Below are positions 1 to 6,570 of a stretch of DNA of 27,452 bases, one piece after another (the first letter of the stretch is position 1; every line of letters begins with the position of its first letter). The translations under genes and the position numbers were made by a program. The notes beneath the pieces are model-generated. The model saw only the letters and a program-made list of their open reading frames with translations, was not told the origin of the DNA and searched no databases. Source of the stretch: Fidelibacterota bacterium (GTDB taxonomy: Bacteria; Marinisomatota; SORT01); NCBI GenBank assembly GCA_022563775.1, contig JADFMS010000014.1:1-27452 (forward strand). The letters run 5' to 3'.

Positions 1-191
1 GCAATTTTCGAAACGGAATTATCAAGGACTTTTAACGATAAATTTATTGACTTGCGCGCATACTCGATCGTCTTAGCATATTGCTCCATTGCTTCTTTAA
101 TTTTACCCTGATTTCGAAGTTCATTAAATTTTTCCAAGTGTGCCTCAAGGATTTTCCGTCGTGCATCAAACTTCTCTTTTTCCGAACTCAA
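1..191 (-). CDS. Hypothetical helical protein, N-terminal 63 residues (partial)
   Basis: Minus-strand gene that runs off the left edge; only the first 63 codons are present. The start is TTG at 191-189, with GAGG about eight bases upstream and an in-frame TGA at 203-201, so no earlier start is possible. The visible protein is charged and fully helical in character, beginning MSSEKEKFDARRKILEAHL. The stretch NELRNQGKIKEAMEQYAKTI looks like one TPR-style helix pair, but one repeat is too little to assign a family. A good sigma-70-like promoter lies upstream. It is transcribed away from the flagellar cluster and may be unrelated to motility. The family is not recognised. Confidence 0.7.
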   Translation of the reverse strand, partial: MSSEKEKFDARRKILEAHLEKFNELRNQGKIKEAMEQYAKTIEYARKSINLSLKVLDNSVSKI

Positions 192-227
192 ATCTGTACC
201 TCAATTCAGAATTGTTTATTAATAACG

Positions 228-256
228 ATTATAAATTATTCGCCTCAATAAATCAA
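228..256 (-). promoter_or_regulatory. Sigma-70-like promoter for the divergent minus-strand gene
   Basis: Read on the minus strand, TTGATT (256-251) and TATAAT (233-228) are separated by exactly 17 bases, which fits a housekeeping promoter. Transcription would start near 221, giving a leader of about 30 bases that includes the GAGG ribosome site before the TTG start at 191. This is a sequence match only. Confidence 0.6.
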
Positions 257-583
257 CATGTTTTAAAACAACTTACACACTGATACAAGAATTCCTAATT
301 TGATACTAAAATAAAAAATAAGATTTTATCCAGAGAAAATTCGCTCCGATTCTATAAACTCTTCTAATCATATGGCAGTATTCCGCCATTTTGATAACTA
401 TATCTCGAAATATTGTTATCGGTAAAGATAACCTTTTGCTATCTCGCAGGATGAATTCCGCTCGATTAAGGGAGAAAGTATTCTTAAGGGTATTCGTAAC
501 TCAATAAGCGAGAGTGGATTAAAACTCCCTAAGAATTTAATTAAATTTAATTCCCAATGAAAATGATATTGATGGAAGAATAC
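257..583. other. Intergenic region between divergent promoters, with several inverted repeats
   Basis: No convincing gene is present here. Three inverted repeats stand out. ATGGC (372-376) pairs with GCCAT (385-389). GTTATC (415-420) pairs with GATAAC (427-432), and a further GATAAC lies at 393-398. ATTCTTAAGGG (480-490) pairs imperfectly with CCCTAAGAAT (527-536), and a second TTAAGGG lies at 466-472. These lie roughly 50 to 210 bases upstream of the -24 element at 584, the usual distance for NtrC-family enhancer sites, so they are candidate operators. The same motifs were not found in front of flgB or flgD. Confidence 0.35.
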
Positions 584-599
584 TGGCATAGAAATTGCA
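584..599 (+). promoter_or_regulatory. Sigma-54 (RpoN) -24/-12 promoter for fapA
   Basis: TGGCATAGAAATTGCA fits the sigma-54 consensus TGGCAYR-N4-TTGCW at every defined position. It sits about 75 bases before the fapA start, and transcription should begin near 611. It probably drives fapA and the two overlapping or closely spaced regulator genes. An NtrC-family activator is encoded in that same transcription unit, so autoregulation is possible. Confidence 0.85.
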
Positions 600-673
600 A
601 ACACTTAGACTCGAATATGTATGCACATAATATAAAATAAGCGAATAAATTAATTTTAAAGAACAACCATAGC

Positions 674-2110
674 ATGAAAGTTTTGGATCAGATAGGTAAA
701 GCGGAAAAAGAGAAAACAATAGATGAAGGAGGACTTACTCTCTTATTATCGGTTGACGAAATGCGATTATACATGACTTATAGCCCAAGAGTGAGTAAGG
801 GAACTCCTTCGTTAGAGGATGTATATGCTTTAGCCAAAACTCTTGGAGTGATTAGCGATGTAATGGATAGTGTTGTCGAACATCATATAAATAATGAAGA
901 AAAGTTCAATCGCATCTTGATTGCCGAAGGATCACCCCCTAAAAATGGTTTTGACGCAAAAATTTTATACGAATTTGATTTTCTATCAGAAGGCGAATCA
1001 CACCAACTCCGAAGTAAATTAATAGACAGGACACACTCGTCAGGAAAAATCCAAATTAGAAAAGGAGAACTGATTGCTCAAAAACTTCCGGCAAGTAAAG
1101 GTTTGCCCGGAAAAACGCTCACCGGTAAAAAAATGGAATTTCAACCCGAAGATATTCCCCTTCCTTCCGGCAGAAACACCCTGATATCAGCGGACGGTTT
1201 AACATTAACTGCAGCGAAGAGCGGACTTATATCCTTCGATAACGATTTGGTGCATATTGAAGATACATACACCGTATACGGAGATGTAGATTTCAATACT
1301 GGGAATATAGATTTTCTTGGAAATATAAAAATCAAAGGTGACGTGAGACCGGGTTTCATAGTTGAAGCGGACGGTGATATAGAGATATCCGGTTGCGCCG
1401 AATCTGCGAGGCTAATATCGCGAAAAGGCAGTATCAGAGTTTTACACGGGATTTTAGGTAAGAATAAATCTAAGATCATAGTAGCAAAAGATTTGGAGGC
1501 GGGATTTATTCAGGATGCAAATATTACTGTAGGGAATAACGTAATAGCCGGAAGATATATTTTGAATAGTGTTTTAAACGCTGAGGGCTGTATCAGAGTA
1601 CTCGACAGTGAAGGAACTATCAGGGGGGGGAAGATCAGTTCAAAAGAAAGCATAAGAGCGAAAATTGCCGGCTCTACAAATAGGATACCGACGCAGCTTA
1701 AGGTCGGAAGGAGCCTCGACGGTGCAGCGCTGCAGAGAGTATTAGGATTAGATAAGCAGCTGAGAGATTTATCTCAAAAAATGAAAGCGAATGAAAAACG
1801 AATACAGTTTTTCAAATTGTTGAGTGAGCGGGTGGATAATCTTCCGATAGATAAGAAGTCTGATATGGAATTATTAATTCATGCCAACGAAGAAATCATA
1901 GCTGAATTGGAAAGAATGGAAGAGGAGAAGAACGGGCTACTTGCTAATTCGATGAGCAAGAACGTCGAAAATAAAATTGAGATCGTGTCAAAAGTATTTC
2001 CGGGTGTGATCATTAATATTGATACGGAGGAATATCTTGTACAACAGGAGCTATTGGGATCGGTTTTCAAACTCGAAGAAGGGTCTATAACGGTTGAGCG
2101 CAGAACATAA
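674..2110 (+). CDS. fapA: FapA / DUF342 family flagellar assembly protein
   Basis: Cytoplasmic DUF342-family protein of 478 residues, the family named FapA in vibrios, where it is linked to flagellar assembly; its biochemical role is poorly known. The N-terminal part (about 15-115) is a mixed alpha/beta region. It is followed by a glycine-rich beta-helix-like core at about 195-340, with the family pattern GDVRPGFIVEADGDIEISG near 222 and repeated short strands ending in turns. A coiled coil runs over about 355-435 (RDLSQKMKANEKRIQF and onwards), and a short beta tail closes the protein. The length is ordinary for the family. The ribosome site before ATG 674 is weak. The gene follows a perfect sigma-54 promoter and overlaps the next gene by 17 bases, so FapA is probably made together with the two receiver proteins. 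A run of eight G residues at 1623-1630 lies inside the reading frame, which stays open. Confidence 0.88.
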   Translation: MKVLDQIGKAEKEKTIDEGGLTLLLSVDEMRLYMTYSPRVSKGTPSLEDVYALAKTLGVISDVMDSVVEHHINNEEKFNRILIAEGSPPKNGFDAKILYEFDFLSEGESHQLRSKLIDRTHSSGKIQIRKGELIAQKLPASKGLPGKTLTGKKMEFQPEDIPLPSGRNTLISADGLTLTAAKSGLISFDNDLVHIEDTYTVYGDVDFNTGNIDFLGNIKIKGDVRPGFIVEADGDIEISGCAESARLISRKGSIRVLHGILGKNKSKIIVAKDLEAGFIQDANITVGNNVIAGRYILNSVLNAEGCIRVLDSEGTIRGGKISSKESIRAKIAGSTNRIPTQLKVGRSLDGAALQRVLGLDKQLRDLSQKMKANEKRIQFFKLLSERVDNLPIDKKSDMELLIHANEEIIAELERMEEEKNGLLANSMSKNVENKIEIVSKVFPGVIINIDTEEYLVQQELLGSVFKLEEGSITVERRT

Positions 2111-3449
2111 TACCGAACGAGTAATAATAATTGATGATGAAGCAGAAGTCGTATCCAGCCTCGTCGAGCTGCTAAAAAACAGCGGGCTTGAGGTTGAAGG
2201 GGAAACGGATTCCGAAAAATTCATCAAAAGGCTCGAAGAAGAACACTTCGATGTTATAGTCACGGATTTTAAGATGCCCCGAGTCTCGGGTCTTGATATA
2301 GCCCGCAAGGTGAACCAGGAGGGTTATGAGAGTGACGTAATAATGATCACCGGTTACGGTACGATGGATTTAGCAATACAGTCGTTAAAGGAGAGTATTT
2401 ATGATTTCATATTGAAGCCTTTTAAGTACGAAGAGCTTATCCATACGATAGAGCTAGCGCTCGAAAGAAGAAGATTAATAAATGATAACAAACAACTCTC
2501 CATCGAACGTGAAAGGCATATGAAAGAGTTATCTATCTTATATGATATCAATGAGATCGTCGTAAATTCATCGAGCCGCGAAGCCGTCCTGAGTTTTGCA
2601 GAAGATACACTTAGCGTCGGAATAGGATTAAAATCCGCTGGGATTCTGTTGAATTCTGATGATTCCAGCACTTACTCACTTGTAAGGGGAGTCGGTGATT
2701 TTAAGGAGACCTATTCGGATTTGTCAATAGACTCAAACGACGAGAAGTTGATGACACTGATTAAGGGAAAAGGAATTACCGAAATAGACGACCTCTCGAT
2801 GTTCAATCATAGCTCTTATGAGGAAAACGGAACCGATAACACTGAAATTTGGTTAATTCCAATGAATGTCAGTTCACGGTTAGTAGGGTTTATTTGCGTA
2901 ATTACCGATTCAAGTGAGGGACGTCTTTCTGCCGAAAAACAGAAACTATTAAAAGTTCTCGCAAACCAACTCGGTCCACAACTAAGAATTATCGAAGAAG
3001 AAAACCGCATACCCTCTTATAGACAGGGTACCCTGGTTAGACTGAAAAAACGAATGAAGAAGTCGACACAAACCGTTGACGAATATGGTGGGTCAGTAGC
3101 GTTCATATTTTTCAGAGTAAATTTAAACTCCGGTTCCGGTTTGCCGGGTGAGACATTTTTAAGGGGTATGGAAACCTTAGGATCTTTGATCAACGAAAAA
3201 ATCAGTGAAAATGATGATCTGATGCAGGTAGGTATGGACGCATTTTTAACAACCTTATACGGAAGAAGTAAAATTGAAGCTGAGCTTGATGCAACCAGTA
3301 TGAGTTATGATTTTCAATCAATATTATCGGAATCTGTGTCAAAAGAGATGGTGATTAGTGTGAGCTCCGCTTCGTATCCTGAGGACGGCGATGAAGTAAT
3401 GGACTTATACTATCAGCTTGTACACGAATACTCCTCATTTAGACATTAA
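2094..3449 (+). CDS. Response regulator: receiver + GAF-like + degenerate GGDEF-like domain
   Basis: 451 residues. A CheY-like receiver fills residues 9-125 with all phosphorylation residues visible: D14/D15, phosphoacceptor D58 (VIVTDFKMP), T86 and K108 (LKPF). A helical linker leads into a GAF-like domain at about 142-300. The last region (about 330-448) follows the GGDEF fold order, but the signature loop reads GMDAF (380-384) and the substrate-binding residues are missing, so cyclase activity is unlikely. The start is TTG 2094: an in-frame TAA lies six bases upstream and the next Met is residue 61, inside the receiver. It overlaps fapA and lies 32 bases ahead of the sigma-54 regulator. 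No histidine kinase is encoded nearby. It may gate or compete with the neighbouring activator; that role is inference. Confidence 0.85.
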   Translation: MSAEHNTERVIIIDDEAEVVSSLVELLKNSGLEVEGETDSEKFIKRLEEEHFDVIVTDFKMPRVSGLDIARKVNQEGYESDVIMITGYGTMDLAIQSLKESIYDFILKPFKYEELIHTIELALERRRLINDNKQLSIERERHMKELSILYDINEIVVNSSSREAVLSFAEDTLSVGIGLKSAGILLNSDDSSTYSLVRGVGDFKETYSDLSIDSNDEKLMTLIKGKGITEIDDLSMFNHSSYEENGTDNTEIWLIPMNVSSRLVGFICVITDSSEGRLSAEKQKLLKVLANQLGPQLRIIEEENRIPSYRQGTLVRLKKRMKKSTQTVDEYGGSVAFIFFRVNLNSGSGLPGETFLRGMETLGSLINEKISENDDLMQVGMDAFLTTLYGRSKIEAELDATSMSYDFQSILSESVSKEMVISVSSASYPEDGDEVMDLYYQLVHEYSSFRH

Positions 3450-3481
3450 CCAACAATAAAGAAACAGGGACATGAGAATTA

Positions 3482-4834
3482 ATGAGAAAAAGAGAAATTT
3501 TGGTAGTAGATGATGAGCCAAAGATCGGTCATTATCTTGCAAAAGCATTAAATATTAAAAATTATCAAGTTCAAGTGGCTTCCCGCGGCAGCGAGGCGTT
3601 AGCGATACTCAAGAAAAAATCAGTAGATTTGGTGATTACAGATCTTAAAATGCCCGAGATGACCGGATTGGATCTTTTAAAGAAAATAAAAATGGAATCA
3701 CCGCCTGTTGGAGTAATAGTAATGAGCGGTTACGGTACTATAGAAGAAGCAGTAGAGTCAATTAAATTTGGCGCATTCGACTTCATTACAAAGCCGTTTA
3801 CAATAAAAAAAATCTCGGAATTGACCAATAATTACTTCAAGTCGTTTAAGGACAAGACGAATAATTTAATTAACACCGGTGACAACCATTACGGTGATAT
3901 GCTCGGCCGAAGCGACGCTATGAAGGAGATTTTTAATACTATAGACCACATAGCCGATACAGATGTTACCGTATTTATTCAGGGGCCGACGGGAACGGGA
4001 AAAGAGATGGTGGCTAACGCATTGCAAGAAAGAAGCAAATTGAAAGATAAACCATACATAAGGGTAAATTGCGCGGCATTGCCTGCAGGTCTTATGGAAA
4101 GTGAACTCTTTGGGCATGTAAGAGGCGCTTTTACGGGAGCTGTAAAAGACAGAAAAGGAATGTTCGAACTTGCAAACGGGGGTACAATTTTATTAGATGA
4201 AATAAGTGAAATGGAAATGGCGCTCCAGGCAAAGTTGCTTCGTGTGCTTCAAACAGGTGAAATACAGCGTGTAGGAGCTGAAAGTTACAAAAAGGTAAAA
4301 GTGAGAGTCATAGCCACGACTAATCGAAATATCGAGCATGAGATCAACGAGGGTAACTTCAGGGAAGACTTATTTTATAGGCTGAATGTTGTCCCGATAT
4401 TTCTGCCGTCATTAAGTGAAAGGAAGGATGATATACCTCTGTTAGCACATTATTTTGTCAGAAGAGTGGCAAGTAAGTATGGCAAACCCGAACTGCGCCT
4501 ATCGGAAGATTCTATTAAGACTCTACTATCAATGGACTTCCCGGGTAATGTCAGAGAGCTGGAGAATAAGCTGGAAAGAGCGGTTGTCTTATCCAAAAAA
4601 GATGAGATTTCGCCTGATGATGTGCTTGAAGCGCTCGACGGTCGTGTAAAGGCAAAGAAAAACATACCGAATCCTTTTACTACGGGCACTATCGAAGGAG
4701 TGGAAAGAGAGTTGATCTTAAACTCACTTAGCTTAAACAACGGGAATAGAGCCAAGACGGCAAAGGGACTGGGCATTACCGCCCGGACGCTGCGTAACAA
4801 GATCAATCGGTACAAAAAAGAAGGAATTCTTTAA
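3482..4834 (+). CDS. Sigma-54-dependent response regulator (NtrC/FlrC/FlgR type)
   Basis: 450 residues with complete NtrC-family architecture. The receiver (about 4-120) has D10/D11, phosphoacceptor D54, S82 and K104. The AAA+ domain (about 140-380) has Walker A GPTGTGKE (168-175), the sigma-54-contacting loop GAFTGA (215-220), Walker B ILLDE (236-240) and the arginine-finger segment REDLFYRLN. A Fis-type helix-turn-helix closes the protein (about 410-447, NRAKTAKGLGITARTLRNKI). All parts needed to activate RNA polymerase with sigma-54 are intact. It lies among flagellar genes with sigma-54-type promoters before fapA, flgB and flgD, so it is most likely the flagellar class activator. Its cognate kinase is not in the window. 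The family assignment is certain; the target set is inferred from the promoters. Confidence 0.95.
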   Translation: MRKREILVVDDEPKIGHYLAKALNIKNYQVQVASRGSEALAILKKKSVDLVITDLKMPEMTGLDLLKKIKMESPPVGVIVMSGYGTIEEAVESIKFGAFDFITKPFTIKKISELTNNYFKSFKDKTNNLINTGDNHYGDMLGRSDAMKEIFNTIDHIADTDVTVFIQGPTGTGKEMVANALQERSKLKDKPYIRVNCAALPAGLMESELFGHVRGAFTGAVKDRKGMFELANGGTILLDEISEMEMALQAKLLRVLQTGEIQRVGAESYKKVKVRVIATTNRNIEHEINEGNFREDLFYRLNVVPIFLPSLSERKDDIPLLAHYFVRRVASKYGKPELRLSEDSIKTLLSMDFPGNVRELENKLERAVVLSKKDEISPDDVLEALDGRVKAKKNIPNPFTTGTIEGVERELILNSLSLNNGNRAKTAKGLGITARTLRNKINRYKKEGIL

Positions 4835-4849
4835 AATATTCATCCCTCC

Positions 4850-4865
4850 GGGGAAGATATTCCCC
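4850..4865 (+). terminator. Stem-loop after the sigma-54 regulator gene
   Basis: GGGGAA (4850-4855) and TTCCCC (4860-4865) form a perfect six-base stem with a GATA loop, 16 bases after the regulator stop codon. There is no immediate T run (a short AATTTTT comes about 12 bases later), so it may be a weak terminator, an mRNA 3' end stabiliser, or a protein site for the flgB promoter. Confidence 0.35.
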
Positions 4866-4915
4866 TGTACAAGGTAAATTTTTCCTACTCAAGGAATTAG
4901 ATTCCGTTTAAAAAG

Positions 4916-4933
4916 AGAGATTAACAAATCTCT
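4916..4933. promoter_or_regulatory. Inverted repeat upstream of the flgB promoter, candidate activator site
   Basis: AGAGATT (4916-4922) and AATCTCT (4927-4933) are perfect inverted repeats around AACA. The element is 54-71 bases upstream of the -24 box at 4987, within enhancer-site range for a sigma-54 activator. It could equally be a hairpin in the upstream transcript. Confidence 0.3.
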
Positions 4934-4986
4934 TAAACTATTAAATATCAACCAGATAGAAACTTTCAGTTATGCACAGAAATTTG

Positions 4987-5002
4987 TGGCATACTAATTG
5001 TA
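4987..5002 (+). promoter_or_regulatory. Sigma-54-like promoter for the flgB operon
   Basis: TGGCATACTAATTGTA shares its -24 element exactly with the fapA promoter and has the same spacing, but the -12 element is TTGTA rather than TTGCA. The invariant C is therefore replaced, which should weaken it. It sits about 30 bases ahead of the flgB start, with a good ribosome site (TGGAGA) in between. It probably drives the basal-body operon. Confidence 0.65.
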
Positions 5003-5032
5003 ATCATTGATTTCGATGGAATGGAGACTTGA

Positions 5033-5446
5033 ATGATTAACGATATTATCGGTAATAAGACATTAATACCCATTCTAAAAAAAATCCTCGATTTAGGAGC
5101 TGTCAGACACCGGGTTATCGCACAGAACATAGCGAACGCATCTACGAACGGTTACCGGAAAAAATCAGTAGATTTCGAGGAAAGTTTACAATCTTTACTA
5201 CAGATGCATCGAGAGGGATCAATAACGGAAGCCGGAGATTTTGAGGGCATGGGAAACGCGGCAGCGGAGGATTTTAAGATAGTCGAGTCCAGCAAAAAAC
5301 CAGATGCCGGCGCACCCAACAATGTAAATATAAATGAGGAAATGGCTGATTTGGCAAGAAACCATTTGTATTACAAGTTTGCGGTGAATATGATGAGAAG
5401 GCAGCTTGCCGGTCTCAAATCAAGTATAACAGGAAGGGTGGGGTAG
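5033..5446 (+). CDS. flgB: Flagellar basal-body rod protein FlgB
   Basis: 137 residues, the usual length for FlgB, a proximal rod subunit exported by the flagellar type III system. The N-terminal rod motif NIANASTNGYRKKSVDF lies at about 31-47. The C-terminal helix region (NVNINEEMADLARNHLYYKF, then NMMRRQLAGLKSSI) is typical of rod and hook family proteins, which pair N- and C-terminal helices. It is the first gene after the promoter at 4987, and TGGAGA precedes ATG 5033. The stop is two bases before flgC, so the two are translationally linked. Confidence 0.96.
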   Translation: MINDIIGNKTLIPILKKILDLGAVRHRVIAQNIANASTNGYRKKSVDFEESLQSLLQMHREGSITEAGDFEGMGNAAAEDFKIVESSKKPDAGAPNNVNINEEMADLARNHLYYKFAVNMMRRQLAGLKSSITGRVG

Positions 5447-5448
5447 TT

Positions 5449-5904
5449 ATGCCGGGGTTAAGCGGAATATTCGGAGCTCTCGGTATCAGTGCAAGCGGTA
5501 TGACCGCTCAAAGGGCAAGGATAGATGCAATATCTTCGAACGTCGCAAATATTCATACAACCAGGGTTGAAGGGGGGTCCTACTACAAGAGGCAAACTGT
5601 AATACTTAAGGAAAAAAAGAATGCCTCGGACTTTAGCAGTCTTCTCATTAGCGAATTAGGATCAAACTTTGGCAAAGAGTTTTCAGGCGTTGAAGTTCTG
5701 AGCATTCAAAGGATTAATGAATCCCCGAAACTGATATACGAGCCCGATCATCCTGACGCAGACGAAGAAGGAATGGTGAGTTATCCGAATATTAATATTA
5801 TCGAAGAAATGGTAAACATGATTATGTCGTCGAGAGCATTCGAAGCGAATCTGACGGTATTTAATACAGCTAAAGAGATGATATCGCAATCCCTGGAAAT
5901 TTAG
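5449..5904 (+). CDS. flgC: Flagellar basal-body rod protein FlgC
   Basis: 151 residues, close to the usual FlgC length. It is a proximal rod subunit. The N-terminal rod signature LGISASGMTAQRARIDAISS continues into NVANIHTTR, and GGSYYKRQTVIL follows, a FlgC hallmark where strand segments meet the variable domain. The C-terminal segment YPNINIIEEMVNMIMSSRAF, then NLTVFNTAKEMISQSLEI, is the conserved rod tail. It begins two bases after flgB and is followed after 15 bases by an unrecognised small gene rather than directly by fliE. Confidence 0.96.
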   Translation: MPGLSGIFGALGISASGMTAQRARIDAISSNVANIHTTRVEGGSYYKRQTVILKEKKNASDFSSLLISELGSNFGKEFSGVEVLSIQRINESPKLIYEPDHPDADEEGMVSYPNINIIEEMVNMIMSSRAFEANLTVFNTAKEMISQSLEI

Positions 5905-5919
5905 GAGAACTGTTATACA

Positions 5920-6246
5920 ATGAAAATTAATCCTATTGCAGCACAATATTTAAAACTAAGCTCAAACGCAATTTCGCTTTATAAGCCGGATCAAACTTCG
6001 GAGAGTCCGGAAAGCCCGGAAGAAAATCAGGCGAAAAAAAACAGTCCTCTTCACCCTAAATCAGCCAGCAGTGATCCAACTTCAAGTAACAACATTTTAA
6101 GAGAATTATTAAGCGCCGATGAGCAGAGTTCCATAAAAAAACTATTCGGCTCCGATGCGTTACTGAAAGTCAACAGCTTGATTGATAATAATGAAGAAAA
6201 AATCAGTGATCTCCCAAGAGGCATGCTTGTAAACATCAAGATCTGA
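5920..6246 (+). CDS. Small unknown protein between flgC and fliE
   Basis: 108 residues, not recognised. The first half (about 15-55) is rich in Ser, Pro, Glu and Asn (SESPESPEENQAKKNSPLHP) and is probably disordered. The second half has a helical segment (ILRELLSADEQSSIKKLF, about 59-76) and ends SDLPRGMLVNIKI. There is no signal peptide or membrane segment. The ribosome site is good (TAGGAGAAC about ten bases before the ATG at 5920), and the gene is spaced 15 bases from flgC and 12 from fliE, so it is very probably translated within the rod operon. Most flagellar operons have fliE directly after flgC. A disordered, exported or chaperone-like accessory role is possible, but nothing in the sequence proves it. 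Confidence 0.8.
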   Translation: MKINPIAAQYLKLSSNAISLYKPDQTSESPESPEENQAKKNSPLHPKSASSDPTSSNNILRELLSADEQSSIKKLFGSDALLKVNSLIDNNEEKISDLPRGMLVNIKI

Positions 6247-6258
6247 TTTACGCATTCG

Positions 6259-6552
6259 ATGAAATCAATAGATCAAATAAGACACGTAATACCGGGAATA
6301 AAGCTTCCTGCAAAGATAAGTCATGATCAAAAAACCGGCAGCGGAATTTCATTTAGCAGCTTTCTTGGAGAGGTGAATGCGGCACAAAAAGCCGCCGGAG
6401 AAAAAATAATCGGCGTTGTGAGCGGAGAAGTCGAAGATCTGCATGATGCCATGATAGCCGTAGAAAAGGCTGGGCTGAGCTTTCAGATATTGTTGGAGTT
6501 TAGAAATAAGCTTATGGAAACATATCAAGAAATAATGCGAATGCGTTTTTAA
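6259..6552 (+). CDS. fliE: Flagellar hook-basal body complex protein FliE
   Basis: 97 residues, close to the usual FliE length. FliE links the MS ring to the proximal rod. The family core is clear: ISFSSFLGEVNAAQKAAGEK at about 30-49, then VEDLHDAMIAVEKAGLSFQI and the conserved ending RNKLMETYQEIMRMRF. ATG 6259 is the first possible start after an in-frame TGA (the stop of the preceding gene), and no clear ribosome site is seen. Translation probably depends on coupling to the upstream small gene. Confidence 0.95.
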   Translation: MKSIDQIRHVIPGIKLPAKISHDQKTGSGISFSSFLGEVNAAQKAAGEKIIGVVSGEVEDLHDAMIAVEKAGLSFQILLEFRNKLMETYQEIMRMRF

Positions 6553-6570
6553 TTTATAGGAGAATGAATT

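Noticed and set aside
416..719. Small minus-strand reading frames upstream of and into fapA.
   Set aside because: They lack ribosome sites and recognisable protein features, and they cover the fapA promoter region and the start of fapA.
4011..4026. TGGCTAACGCATTGCA inside the activator gene, with sigma-54 -24/-12 spacing.
   Set aside because: It encodes part of the conserved AAA+ helix after Walker A, its -24 half is off consensus at two positions, and no gene start lies nearby downstream. Probably chance.
4455..4649. 64-residue plus-strand reading frame within the activator gene.
   Set aside because: It lies in another frame of a strongly conserved AAA+ domain and has no supporting features.
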